Shown here: positions 48,756 through 57,337 of the stretch, piece by piece
Numbering within the stretch: the stretch's first letter is position 1
Layout: each line of letters begins with the position of its first letter
Program-made: the position numbers and the translations under genes
Notes under the pieces: generated by a model
The model's database searches: none
Told to the model about the DNA's origin: nothing
Seen by the model: only the letters and a program-made list of their open reading frames with translations
Assembly (NCBI GenBank): GCA_024235595.1
Contig: JACKMC010000013.1
Span: forward strand, 1 to 64,000
Length of the DNA: 64,000 nt
From: Zoogloeaceae bacterium
GTDB lineage: Bacteria > Pseudomonadota > Gammaproteobacteria > Burkholderiales > Rhodocyclaceae
Direction of reading: 5' to 3'

Positions 48756-49728
48756 GCTCAACCTGGTCGAGGCAGTGAATCACGCACTGGCCTACGAAAT
48801 GGAGCATGACCCGGCGGTGCTGGTGCTCGGCGAGGACGTCGGCGTCAATGGCGGGGTGTTCCGCGCTACCGTCGGCCTGCAGGCGCGCTTCGGCCCCGCG
48901 CGGGTGCTCGACACGCCGCTCGCCGAGACCGCGATCGCGGGCACGGCGATCGGCATGGCGGCAATGGGGCTCAAGCCGGTGGCCGAGATCCAGTTCTCGG
49001 GCTTCATCTACCCGACCATCGATCACATCGTCAATCACGCCTCGCGGCTGCGCAATCGCACCCGCGGCCGGCTGTCCTGTCCGATGGTGTTGCGCACGCC
49101 CTCGGGCGGCGGCATCCACGCGCCCGAGCATCACTCCGAGAACCCGGAGGCCTTGTTCACCAATGTGCCGGGGCTGCGGGTGGTCGTGCCCTCCTCGCCA
49201 CAGCGCGCCTACGGCCTGCTGCTGGCGGCGATCCGCGACCCCGATCCGGTGGTCTTCCTCGAGCCGACACGGCTTTACCGGCTCTTCAAGCAGGAAGTCG
49301 CCGACGACGGCGAGGCGTTGCCGCTCGACGTGTGCTTTACCCTGCGCGCCGGCAACGACATCACCCTGGTGAGCTGGGGCGCGACCCTCCAGGAAGTGCA
49401 GGCCGCGGCCGACCTGCTGGCCGCCGAAGGCGTCATGGCCGAGGTCCTCGACGTCGCCACGCTCAAGCCGCTCGACATGGAAACCATCCTCGAATCGGTG
49501 ACCCGCACCGGGCGCTGCGTGATCGTGCATGAGGCCGCGCAGACGGGCGGCTTCGGCGCCGAGATCGCCGCCGGGCTGGCCGAGCACGGACTGTATTCGC
49601 TGCTGGCGCCGGTGCGCCGGGTTGCGGCCTACGACGTGGTGGTGCCGCTGGCGCGGCTGGAGTCGCAGTATCTGCCGAGTGTCGAGCGCATTGTGGACGC
49701 GGTCAGGAAAACCATGGAGGCGTCATGA
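48748..49728 (+). CDS. pdhB: 2-oxoacid dehydrogenase E1 component, beta subunit
   Basis: This 326-residue E1 beta chain has the family segments NLVEAVNHALAYEMEHDPAV, LGEDVGVNGGVFR, GGGIHAPEHHSENPEALF and the C-terminal transketolase domain. It pairs with E1alpha to decarboxylate a 2-oxoacid and acylate the E2 lipoyl arm. AAGGAGG precedes the ATG, which overlaps pdhA; its stop overlaps the E2 start (ATGA). Confidence 0.9.
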   Translation: MAELNLVEAVNHALAYEMEHDPAVLVLGEDVGVNGGVFRATVGLQARFGPARVLDTPLAETAIAGTAIGMAAMGLKPVAEIQFSGFIYPTIDHIVNHASRLRNRTRGRLSCPMVLRTPSGGGIHAPEHHSENPEALFTNVPGLRVVVPSSPQRAYGLLLAAIRDPDPVVFLEPTRLYRLFKQEVADDGEALPLDVCFTLRAGNDITLVSWGATLQEVQAAADLLAAEGVMAEVLDVATLKPLDMETILESVTRTGRCVIVHEAAQTGGFGAEIAAGLAEHGLYSLLAPVRRVAAYDVVVPLARLESQYLPSVERIVDAVRKTMEAS

Positions 49729-50828
49729 AAGTCTTCAAACTGCCGGATCTGGGCGAGGGGCTGCAGGAAGCGGAGATCGTCGAGTGGCACGTCGCGGTCG
49801 GTGACGAAGTCGAGGCCGACCAGCAAGTGGTGTCGGTGGAGACGGCCAAGGCCATCGTCGATATCCCTTCTCCTCAGAAGGGGCGGATCGAGAAACTGTT
49901 CGGCAAGACCGGCCAGATCGTGCATGTCGGCGCGCCGCTGGTCGGCTTCGAGGGCAGCGGCGAAGACAGCGACGCCGGCACCGTGGTGGGCTCGGTCACG
50001 GTCGGCAACCAGTTGCAGCAGGACGCACCGGCCGCGGTCGGTCGCGGCTCGGCAACCATCAAGGCGATCCCGGCGGTGCGGGCGCTGGCGCGCCAGCTCA
50101 ATGTCGAGCTCGAGATGGTGACCCCGTCCGGGCCGGATGGCGTGATCACCACCGCCGACGTCAAACGGGTCGCCAAGATCCTCGCCGAGGCCGGGCCGCC
50201 GGAGATCCTGCGCGGCGTGCGCCGGGCGATGGCGCAGAACATGGCGCTGGCGCAGAGCGAGGTCGCGCCGGCCACCGTCATGGATGACGCCGACATCCAT
50301 GCCTGGAAGGCCGGCACCGACGTCACCATCCGCCTGGTGCGGGCGCTGGTGGCGGGATGCGCGGCCGAGCCCGGGCTCAACGCCTGGTACGAGGGCCACA
50401 CCATGGCCCGCCGCATCGTCGCCAAGATCGATGTCGGCATCGCCATCGACCTCGCCGACGGGCTGTTCGTGCCGGTGCTGCGCGATGTCGCCAAGCGCGA
50501 CGCGTCCGACCTGCGCGGCGGTCTCGAGCGCATGCGCAAGGACCTGGCGGCGCGCAAGATCCCGGCCGAGGAGTTGCGCGGCAACACCATCACGCTGTCG
50601 AATTTCGGCATGATCGGCGGCAAGTACGCCGCGCCCATCGTGATGCCGCCGACCGTCGCCATTCTCGGTGCCGGCCGCATTCATGAGCAGGTGCTGGCAG
50701 TCGACGGCAAACCGGCAGTGCGGCGGGTGTTGCCGCTCAGTTTGAGTTTCGATCACCGGGTGGTAACCGGCGGCGAGGCGGCGCGCTTCCTGGCCGGGGT
50801 GATCGCCGACCTGGGCCTGCCCGAGTAG
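49725..50828 (+). CDS. pdhC: Dihydrolipoamide acyltransferase (E2)
   Basis: This 367-residue E2 has one lipoyl domain with Lys42 (VETAKAIVDI), a linker, a peripheral subunit-binding domain (AIPAVRALARQLNVELEMV) and a catalytic domain. The usual C-terminal HRxxxDG reads HRVVTGG, so the catalytic Asp is Thr, a variant I believe also occurs in some betaproteobacterial E2 proteins. The His needed for catalysis is kept. There is only one lipoyl domain. It is the last gene of the operon; E3 must come from elsewhere. Confidence 0.9.
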   Translation: MKVFKLPDLGEGLQEAEIVEWHVAVGDEVEADQQVVSVETAKAIVDIPSPQKGRIEKLFGKTGQIVHVGAPLVGFEGSGEDSDAGTVVGSVTVGNQLQQDAPAAVGRGSATIKAIPAVRALARQLNVELEMVTPSGPDGVITTADVKRVAKILAEAGPPEILRGVRRAMAQNMALAQSEVAPATVMDDADIHAWKAGTDVTIRLVRALVAGCAAEPGLNAWYEGHTMARRIVAKIDVGIAIDLADGLFVPVLRDVAKRDASDLRGGLERMRKDLAARKIPAEELRGNTITLSNFGMIGGKYAAPIVMPPTVAILGAGRIHEQVLAVDGKPAVRRVLPLSLSFDHRVVTGGEAARFLAGVIADLGLPE

Positions 50829-50856
50829 TACCAGCGCTGGCCCGAGGACGATCGCC

Positions 50857-52224
50857 ATGGATGAAATCGAGCTGCTCGCAGACGCCGACGTGCGTGCCAG
50901 GGACTATGTCGCCGGCGCCCGCGACCGGCGGGTCTTTCCCGGCCAGAAGGCCCTCTCGGGCCTGGCGCGTTTCGACGAAGCGCTGCCCGCCTCGGGCCTG
51001 CCCGCCGGGCAGACGCTGGCCCTGCTCGACGAGGCCGGTTCGCCCGCCACGGTCGCCTCGAACGGGCCGCGCTATTTCGGCTTCGTCATCGGCGCCAGCC
51101 AGCCGGTGGCCGCGGCCGCCGAGCGCCTGGCGATCGCCTGGGACCAGTGCGCCTCTTCCTTCGACAACTCGCCGGCGGCGGCGACAATCGAGAAGACCGC
51201 CGCGCGCTGGGTGCTCGAGGCGCTCGATCTGCCCGCCGGCAGCGCCGTCGGCTTCGGCACCTCGGCATCGGCCTGCGGCCTGGCCTGCCTGAGCGCCGCG
51301 CGGCGCGCCCTGCTGGCGCGGGAGGGCTGGGATTTCGACCAGGAGGGCCTGGGCGGCGCGCCGCAGGTCCGCGTGGTCGTCTCCGCCACCGCCCACGTCA
51401 CCCTTGTCAAGGCGCTGCGAATGATGGGCTTCGGCCTCAGGCACATCGTTCGCGCGCCGGTCGACCCCTTCGGCCGCATCGACCCCGCACAGTTGCCGCC
51501 ACTCGACGCCAGGACGATTCTCTGCCTGCAGGCGGGCGAAGTGAATACCGGCGAATTCGACCCGTTCGAGCCGCTCATCGCCCGCGCCAGGGCGGCCGGC
51601 GCATGGGTCCATGTGGACGGCGCCTTCGGCCTGTGGGCGCGTGCCTGCGCCGCCACCCGCCATCTCACCGCGGGCATCGACGGGGCCGACAGCTGGACCA
51701 CCGACGGCCACAAGTGGCTCAACACACCCTACGACGGCGCCATGGGCATCTGCCGCGAGCCGCAGGCGCTCGCCGGTGCGATGAACAGCGATGCGGTGTA
51801 TTTCACCGCCTCCGCCGACAGCCAGAAGAATCTCGGCATCGAGTTTTCGCGTCGTGCGCGGGGCATCCCGATCTGGGCGGTACTGCGCACCCTCGGTCGG
51901 GACGGGGTCGACGAACTCGTGGCGCGCCACTGTCGCCAGGCTCGGCGGCTTGCCACCGGCCTCGCGCAGGCCGGTTTCGAAATCCTCAACCGCGTGGTGC
52001 TGAACCAGGTGCTGGTACGGCTCGGCCGCGACGAAGACACCTGCGCGCTGCGCGAGGCCGCCATCGCCAGCGGCGAGACCTGGTTCGGCCCCACCGTCTG
52101 GCAGGACCGCCCCGCCTTTCGGCTCAGCATCTCGTCGTGGCGCACGACGGACCAGGACATCGACGCAGCCATCGAGCTGCTTGGCCGGCTGAGGGCGGAA
52201 CTCGGCGCGCCACGGGCCTCATGA
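50857..52224 (+). CDS. Group II pyridoxal-phosphate-dependent decarboxylase
   Basis: This 455-residue PLP enzyme of the aromatic amino acid/glutamate/aspartate decarboxylase family has PLP-Lys286 in TTDGHKWLNTPYD, an Asp ligand region (HVDGAFGLWARA) and the family segment GFGTSASACGLACL. The amino acid substrate cannot be told. It starts 28 bp after the E2 gene with a weak ribosome binding site and may be co-transcribed. Confidence 0.85.
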   Translation: MDEIELLADADVRARDYVAGARDRRVFPGQKALSGLARFDEALPASGLPAGQTLALLDEAGSPATVASNGPRYFGFVIGASQPVAAAAERLAIAWDQCASSFDNSPAAATIEKTAARWVLEALDLPAGSAVGFGTSASACGLACLSAARRALLAREGWDFDQEGLGGAPQVRVVVSATAHVTLVKALRMMGFGLRHIVRAPVDPFGRIDPAQLPPLDARTILCLQAGEVNTGEFDPFEPLIARARAAGAWVHVDGAFGLWARACAATRHLTAGIDGADSWTTDGHKWLNTPYDGAMGICREPQALAGAMNSDAVYFTASADSQKNLGIEFSRRARGIPIWAVLRTLGRDGVDELVARHCRQARRLATGLAQAGFEILNRVVLNQVLVRLGRDEDTCALREAAIASGETWFGPTVWQDRPAFRLSISSWRTTDQDIDAAIELLGRLRAELGAPRAS

Positions 52225-52317
52225 GCGCGCCGCCTTGCCAGGCGGTCGCGCCGCGCTGCGGCGATACAATGGGCGGTGCCCCAAAGGCATCCGTCAAGAA
52301 TCCACAACGAGTTCCCC

Positions 52318-52869
52318 ATGCCCCTGAGCCCCTACCTCGACACCTTTCCCGTCCTCGGCACGGAAAACTTCATCCATGAATCGGCCAGCGTCATCGGCGA
52401 CGTGCGCACCGGCCGCGACTGCTCGATCTGGTGCAATGCCGTGGTTCGCGGCGACGTCAATCGCATCCTCATCGGCGACTGCAGCAACATCCAGGACTTC
52501 GTGATGTGCCATGTCTCGCACCGTCGCGAGGCCAAGCCCGAGGGTTCGCCGCTGATCATCGGCGATCATGTCACCGTCGGCCATTCGGCAATCCTGCATG
52601 GCTGCACCATCGGCAATGAATGCCTCATCGGCATGGGCGTCATCGTCATGGACGACGCGGTCGTGGGCGACCGGGTGATGGTCGGTGCGGGCAGCCTGGT
52701 CTCGCCCGGCAAGGTTCTCGAGAGCGGCTTTCTCTACGTCGGCCGGCCCGCCGTCAAGGCGCGCCCGCTCAGCGAGGAGGAGATCGCCTACCTCAGGTAT
52801 TCCGCCGAGCACTACGTGCGGGTCAAGGACAACTACCTCTTGCAGGGCGGCAGCGGCAAGGCAGGCTGA
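52318..52869 (+). CDS. Gamma-class carbonic anhydrase / YrdA-like hexapeptide protein
   Basis: This 183-residue left-handed beta-helix protein has hexapeptide repeats and the zinc His set of gamma carbonic anhydrases (FVMCHVSHRRE; GHSAILHGCTIGN). It probably binds Zn or Fe and may hydrate CO2, though YrdA-type relatives often lack activity in vitro. The ATG at 52318 matches the family N-terminus; a poor ribosome binding site precedes it. Confidence 0.88.
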   Translation: MPLSPYLDTFPVLGTENFIHESASVIGDVRTGRDCSIWCNAVVRGDVNRILIGDCSNIQDFVMCHVSHRREAKPEGSPLIIGDHVTVGHSAILHGCTIGNECLIGMGVIVMDDAVVGDRVMVGAGSLVSPGKVLESGFLYVGRPAVKARPLSEEEIAYLRYSAEHYVRVKDNYLLQGGSGKAG

Positions 52870-52904
52870 TCCCGCACTCTTCGCCAACGGCGCAAAGCCC
52901 CTCC

Positions 52905-53522
52905 TCAGGCTGCGTCCAGCACCACGTCCCATCGGGCCTGCAAGGGCGCCCCGAGTTCCCCGCCCTCAAAAGGCGCCGTCACCAGCGCCCGGCGCTCCAC
53001 CGGGATCCTGCGATACAGGAAATCCTCCGCGTTGCCCGCTTCGCCAGCCACATAGAGCTGGGTGACGAAGGGCTCGCGGCCGGCCGGATACACGGCGACG
53101 TGAATATGCGGTGTGCGCCCCGGGTAGGGCACCGGGCGAATGGTGAGGAAGCGATAGCGCCCCTCGGCGTCGCTCACGGTATGACCGAAGCCCTGGAAGG
53201 CGGGATCGATCTCGCCCGGCCCGGAATCGCCGGGGTGGCGATAGCGCCCGTTGGCATCGCATTGCCAGATCTCGATGCGGGTGCCCGCCAGCGGCCTGCC
53301 GTCGAGCTTCAGCAAGCGACCGGACAGATCCGAAAGCACCCCACCGGCCCGCGCGGCTTGCCCCGACACATGAACCAGATCGTTGTCGCGATCGAGCGGC
53401 AGCGTCAGCGGGTAGAAAGGTCCGGGGGTCTGTCGCGGCGTTGCCGCCGGGACACGGGCCAGGGCGGGCGCAACGAAAAGCGCAGCGGCACCCAGGACAA
53501 GACGGCGGCGATTATCCAGCAT
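52905..53522 (-). CDS. Intradiol ring-cleavage dioxygenase-like protein
   Basis: This protein of about 205 residues has a Tat-like signal (NRRRLVLGAAALFVAPALA) and an intradiol dioxygenase (protocatechuate 3,4-dioxygenase beta-like) domain. The non-haem Fe ligands look intact: Tyr in GRYRHPG, His pair in PHIHVAVY and an upstream Tyr (GPFYPLTLP). Exported members of this group are known, but their substrates are mostly undefined. An ATG at 53540 is also in frame. It is divergent from the GST gene. Confidence 0.85.
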   Translation of the reverse strand: MLDNRRRLVLGAAALFVAPALARVPAATPRQTPGPFYPLTLPLDRDNDLVHVSGQAARAGGVLSDLSGRLLKLDGRPLAGTRIEIWQCDANGRYRHPGDSGPGEIDPAFQGFGHTVSDAEGRYRFLTIRPVPYPGRTPHIHVAVYPAGREPFVTQLYVAGEAGNAEDFLYRRIPVERRALVTAPFEGGELGAPLQARWDVVLDAA

Positions 53523-53708
53523 GGCTGCACGCACTCCCATGAACGAACCCGACCAAGCGTAGAGTGCCGCGGTCCGGCAAGGTTCGCGGCCCGGATCGCG
53601 GCCGGCAAATCGCGCATAATTGAAGCGCGGTCCGATGCGCGGCTTCGGCACGGATCGACCATAGAGGCGCGCACGCCCATCCCGATCGATATGCTCACAG
53701 AGACGACC

Positions 53709-54392
53709 ATGATCAAGTTCTACTTCTCCCCCGCCCCCAACCCCGCCAAGGTCACCTTGTTCCTCGAGGAAGCAGGCCTGGAATACGAAGCCGTGCCGGT
53801 GGATACCCGCAAGGGCGAACAGCACGCGCCGGACTTCAAGGCGCTGAACCCCAACGCCAAGGTGCCGGTGATCGTCGATGGCGAGACCGTGGTCTTCGAC
53901 AGCAACGCGATCCTGCTCTACCTCGCGGAAAAAACCGGCCAGTTCATGCCCGCCGACACCGCGGGGCGCGGACAGATGTATTCGTGGCTGATGTTCGTCG
54001 CCAGCGGTATCGGTCCTTTCAGTGGCCAGGCAGTGCATTTCAAGCACTACGCGCCGGGCACGCACCCCTACTCGATCAACCGCTACGACTTCGAGGCGTG
54101 GCGACACTGGCGCATCGTCAACGAACACCTCGCGAATCGAGCGTGGATGATCGGCAGCGACTACAGCCTGGTCGACATGGCGCTCTGGGGCTGGGCACGC
54201 GCCGTGCCCTTCGTGCTCGGCGCCGAAGCCTGGAGCGAGCTGCCGCACCTCAAGCGCCTGCTCGACGAGATCAATGCGCGCCCCGCGGCGCAGCGTGCCG
54301 AAGCGCTCAAGGACCGCTTCAGCTTCAAGGCCGAGATGGACGATGAGGCGAACAAGGCGATGTTCCCGCAGAACGCGCGGCTGCCGGCCTGA
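53709..54392 (+). CDS. Glutathione S-transferase
   Basis: This 227-residue GST has an N-terminal thioredoxin fold with the Ser/Asn active-site region (KFYFSPAPNPAKVTLFLEEA), the cis-Pro and gamma-glutamyl contacts (KVPVIVD; FDSNAILLYL) and an all-helical C-terminal domain (YSLVDMALWGWA). It resembles the YfcG/Nu-class group that can reduce disulfides. An in-frame ATG at 53691 is possible. Confidence 0.9.
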   Translation: MIKFYFSPAPNPAKVTLFLEEAGLEYEAVPVDTRKGEQHAPDFKALNPNAKVPVIVDGETVVFDSNAILLYLAEKTGQFMPADTAGRGQMYSWLMFVASGIGPFSGQAVHFKHYAPGTHPYSINRYDFEAWRHWRIVNEHLANRAWMIGSDYSLVDMALWGWARAVPFVLGAEAWSELPHLKRLLDEINARPAAQRAEALKDRFSFKAEMDDEANKAMFPQNARLPA

Positions 54393-54578
54393 TCTTTCAG
54401 AGGCGAGGCGCGGAGCGATGGCCGGGGCATGCACCAGCGCCCTCGCCGATCGATCGCCGCCAGGCCGCCCGGCCCCGAGCATACGCCTGGCCGCGTGATT
54501 TCAGTCCGCGCCCGGACGCATCCGGGCCGGATATCATGCGCCACCCTCACCCGATCCGCTGTCAAGGCCCGCGTCATC

Positions 54579-55472
54579 ATGCGTCTTCGCACCCGCTTCA
54601 ACGTTGCCCTCGGCAGCGTCTTCGCGCTCGGCTTCATCCTGAGCATCCTCGTCACCTATGCCGTGGTGCTGCAGAACGCCAAGGACGAGCTGCTGCGCAA
54701 CGCCAGCCTGATGATGGAAACGGCGCTGGCGGTACGCAACTACACGATCGAGGAGATCAAGCCCCACCTCGACCCGATGCTCGAGGCGACTTTCCTGCCG
54801 CAGACCGTCCCGGCCTATTCGGCGATCGAAACCTTCGCCCGCCTGCAAAAGAAATACCCGGATTTCAGCTATCGCGAGGCCACCCTCAACCCCACCAACC
54901 CCCGCGATCGCAGCACCGACTGGGAAAGCCGCATCATCGATGACTTCCGCAGCGGCAAGGACGGCGAAGTCATCGGTGAGCGTGAATCGGCCAGCGGGCC
55001 GAGCCTCTACATCGCCCGACCGATCAGGATCACCAATCCCGCCTGCCTGGCCTGCCACAGCACGCCCGCCGCCGCGCCTGCCTCGCTGCTCGCCAAGTAT
55101 GGCGAGGACAACGGCTTCGGCTGGAAGCTCGACGAAATCGTCGGCGCCCAGATCATCGTCATCCCCACCGACCTCGCGCAGCGCAACGCGATGCATGCCT
55201 TCTGGTCATTCACCGCAATACTCGGCGCACTCTTCATGCTGCTCTTCGTGATCATCAACCTGATGCTTACGCGCCTTGTCGTCACGCCGATCAAGCGAAT
55301 CGCCGACCTGAGCGACGAGATCAGCAAGGGCAACCTCGACCTCGCAGAATTCGAAGAAGGCGGGGCCGACGAAATCCGCCACCTGCAAGCGTCCTTCAAT
55401 CGCATGCGCCGCAGTATCGAAAAGGCGATCAAGGTGGTCCAGTTGCAGAAAGACCTGCTGAAGAAGTCCTGA
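54579..55472 (+). CDS. c-type haem sensor with Tll0287-like (DUF3365) and HAMP domains
   Basis: This 297-residue protein has two transmembrane helices (about 10-31 and 209-232) enclosing a periplasmic Tll0287-like/DUF3365 domain with a covalent haem motif C156-L-A-C159-H160 (TNPACLACHSTP). A HAMP domain (TPIKRIADLSDEISKGNL) and a short coiled coil follow, and the protein ends without a kinase, cyclase or receptor output domain. A haem-based redox or gas sensor is likely. A protein of unknown type is encoded 38 bp downstream. Confidence 0.85.
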   Translation: MRLRTRFNVALGSVFALGFILSILVTYAVVLQNAKDELLRNASLMMETALAVRNYTIEEIKPHLDPMLEATFLPQTVPAYSAIETFARLQKKYPDFSYREATLNPTNPRDRSTDWESRIIDDFRSGKDGEVIGERESASGPSLYIARPIRITNPACLACHSTPAAAPASLLAKYGEDNGFGWKLDEIVGAQIIVIPTDLAQRNAMHAFWSFTAILGALFMLLFVIINLMLTRLVVTPIKRIADLSDEISKGNLDLAEFEEGGADEIRHLQASFNRMRRSIEKAIKVVQLQKDLLKKS

Positions 55473-55510
55473 TCATGATGCATCGCATCTCTTCGCAGGC
55501 GGCCTGAGCG

Positions 55511-56260
55511 GTGGACCAGACCCTTGGCGCGGCGGCGCCAGCGACCGTGATCACCCTCCGCCTCTGCGCGCGGACCCAAGGCCGCCCGTTGCAGGCGGCG
55601 ACGTGCCAGAATTTTGCCAACCTGATCGGCAATTCACTGGGCCAGGGCTGCCATATCCAGCCAACGGTGCGCAACGATGCCGAAATGTCGCTGGCCCTGA
55701 TCGTTCCGGTCACGAGTCAGGCGCTCACGATCCTGCGCCGCCTGCTTGCCGTACAGGCCGAACTTCACCGCATGCGAGCGGATGCGAGGATGAGCTTTCT
55801 GGTCCATCACGGGATCGTCTTTCCGAGCGGCGGCAGCTACATCGGATCGGCGCTTCGCCAGGCCCGCGCCAAGCTTGCCCGGCTGCCTGAACACATCGAA
55901 CACGGCGCCACCAGCGACTTCGCGGGTTTCGCCCAGTCGTGGGATGCCCAACCGATCAGGTTCGAGAAGTTCGCCGATCCCGACATCGACCCGGGCGTTC
56001 TGCGATTCACGCTGGCGGCCACGCCGGGTGCCGCGACCCAGGGCACGCCGCTTGCAGACGGCGCCGCCGTGGAACGCCTGAAGCGCTGCCTGGCGGAGCA
56101 TCTGGGGCCCTTTGCCACGGTGGTCGTCGACGCGGCGCTCGCTTCGAGCACCACACCGCGGCAACTGGTCGAGGAGCTTTGCAGCGAGATCGACGATGCG
56201 CAGGCCCGGGCACGCTTCCGCAACGAGGCTCTCAGCGCGCTGCGCCCACCCCGCAGCTGA
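55511..56260 (+). CDS. Uncharacterised protein downstream of the haem sensor
   Basis: This 249-residue soluble protein starts at GTG. The middle (MSFLVHHGIVFPSGGSYIGS) has a cyclase-homology flavour but no catalytic metal or base motifs. The C-terminal part (LAEHLGPFATVVVDAALASS and ELCSEIDDAQARARF) resembles the small helical domain at the end of some bacterial Ser/Thr kinases. No firm family. It probably acts with the output-less haem sensor at 54579-55472. Confidence 0.65.
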   Translation: MDQTLGAAAPATVITLRLCARTQGRPLQAATCQNFANLIGNSLGQGCHIQPTVRNDAEMSLALIVPVTSQALTILRRLLAVQAELHRMRADARMSFLVHHGIVFPSGGSYIGSALRQARAKLARLPEHIEHGATSDFAGFAQSWDAQPIRFEKFADPDIDPGVLRFTLAATPGAATQGTPLADGAAVERLKRCLAEHLGPFATVVVDAALASSTTPRQLVEELCSEIDDAQARARFRNEALSALRPPRS

Positions 56261-56278
56261 AATCTCCTGCCCGGCGCA

Positions 56279-57337
56279 CTACATCCTGATGGTCTCCAGA
56301 TAGCCGGTCATCTCCAGATAGCCGCGCCCGATCTCGCGCCCGGCTTCGATCACCCGCACCGCACCTTCCCAGTAGACCGCGCCGGTGCTGCGACGGCTGT
56401 CCAGTTCCTGATCGGGCATCAGCGCCGTGAGCTCGAGCACCCGCCCGCCGGCGCGCACACGCAGGTGCACCGGGTACTCGGCGCCGGTGCGCGGCGAGCG
56501 CCAGCGTTCGAGCACTTCGAAGCTCACTTCGGACGGTGCGAGCGGCCGGTCCGGTTCGCCGGGCGTGCGCAGCGTGCCGGCGGACCACAACGCCCGCCCC
56601 TCCCCGTCGCGCATGCGAAAAGCCATCAGCGCACCGCCATCATCCAGGTTCAGGCCCACCCAATCCCACCCGCGGGCACCTTCGGGCATCAACTCGCTGG
56701 ACCACTCCTGGTCGAGCCAGGCGCGCCCGGTGACGACATGCCGTTTGCCGTCCACCGTCACCTCGCCACTCACGGCGAGCTGAGGGCGGCTGTAGTAGTA
56801 GCTCGCGTGACGCGGGTCGGGGGCCTTCTGGCTGAACCCTGCGCGGCCGTTGAGCATCGGCGGCTGGCTAGGTTCCAGCGCCAGGCTGTATGAAAATTCG
56901 CGCGCGCTGACCTCGGCGATGAAGACGCCATCTCGCTCTTCGAGACGCCAGTCGCCAACCCAGGCGTGGGTCCGCCCGGTGGCCGCACCCGCCAGCAGGC
57001 CGGAGGCGCGGGCGCTGCGCTCCGCATGCAGCAGGCGTCCCTGCGCAGCATCGGCGACCGCGGCATGGGCGAGGATCAGCTGCGCAGGACTGAATCGCCC
57101 CGGCGCCTGCTCGCCGATACCCGTGCGCACCCTGAAGAAGGTGATCTGGAAACCCCGTTGCACCCCCGCCTCGTCGTCCAGCCAGCCGGTCACATACCAC
57201 CATTCGGTTCGGTACCCGGGGTGAGCGCCGGTGTCGGCGGGAAGCGAGACGCTGCGGCCCGGACGCACCGGCGGGTAGTCGACTGCGAGCGCAGGCAGCG
57301 TCACCACGAGCAAGAGCCAGCACCACATGCGGCCCAT
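56279..57337 (-). CDS. Lipocalin-like (AttH/CrtC-type) exported protein
   Basis: This 352-residue protein has a Sec signal (MGRMWCWLLLVVTLPALA) and the paired lipocalin-like domains of AttH and carotenoid 1,2-hydratase: HPGYRTEWWYVTGWL, FFRVRTGIGE and DQEWSSELMPEGARGWDWVG. Carotenoid genes are absent here, so the AttH role beside an ABC exporter is the better fit. The ATG overlaps the permease stop (TGATG) and has AGGAGG upstream. Confidence 0.85.
   Translation of the reverse strand: MGRMWCWLLLVVTLPALAVDYPPVRPGRSVSLPADTGAHPGYRTEWWYVTGWLDDEAGVQRGFQITFFRVRTGIGEQAPGRFSPAQLILAHAAVADAAQGRLLHAERSARASGLLAGAATGRTHAWVGDWRLEERDGVFIAEVSAREFSYSLALEPSQPPMLNGRAGFSQKAPDPRHASYYYSRPQLAVSGEVTVDGKRHVVTGRAWLDQEWSSELMPEGARGWDWVGLNLDDGGALMAFRMRDGEGRALWSAGTLRTPGEPDRPLAPSEVSFEVLERWRSPRTGAEYPVHLRVRAGGRVLELTALMPDQELDSRRSTGAVYWEGAVRVIEAGREIGRGYLEMTGYLETIRM

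Noticed and set aside
56279..57337. Carotenoid 1,2-hydratase in a carotenoid pathway
   Set aside because: No carotenoid genes are near, and the gene is fused by overlap to an ABC exporter operon, which fits the AttH group better.
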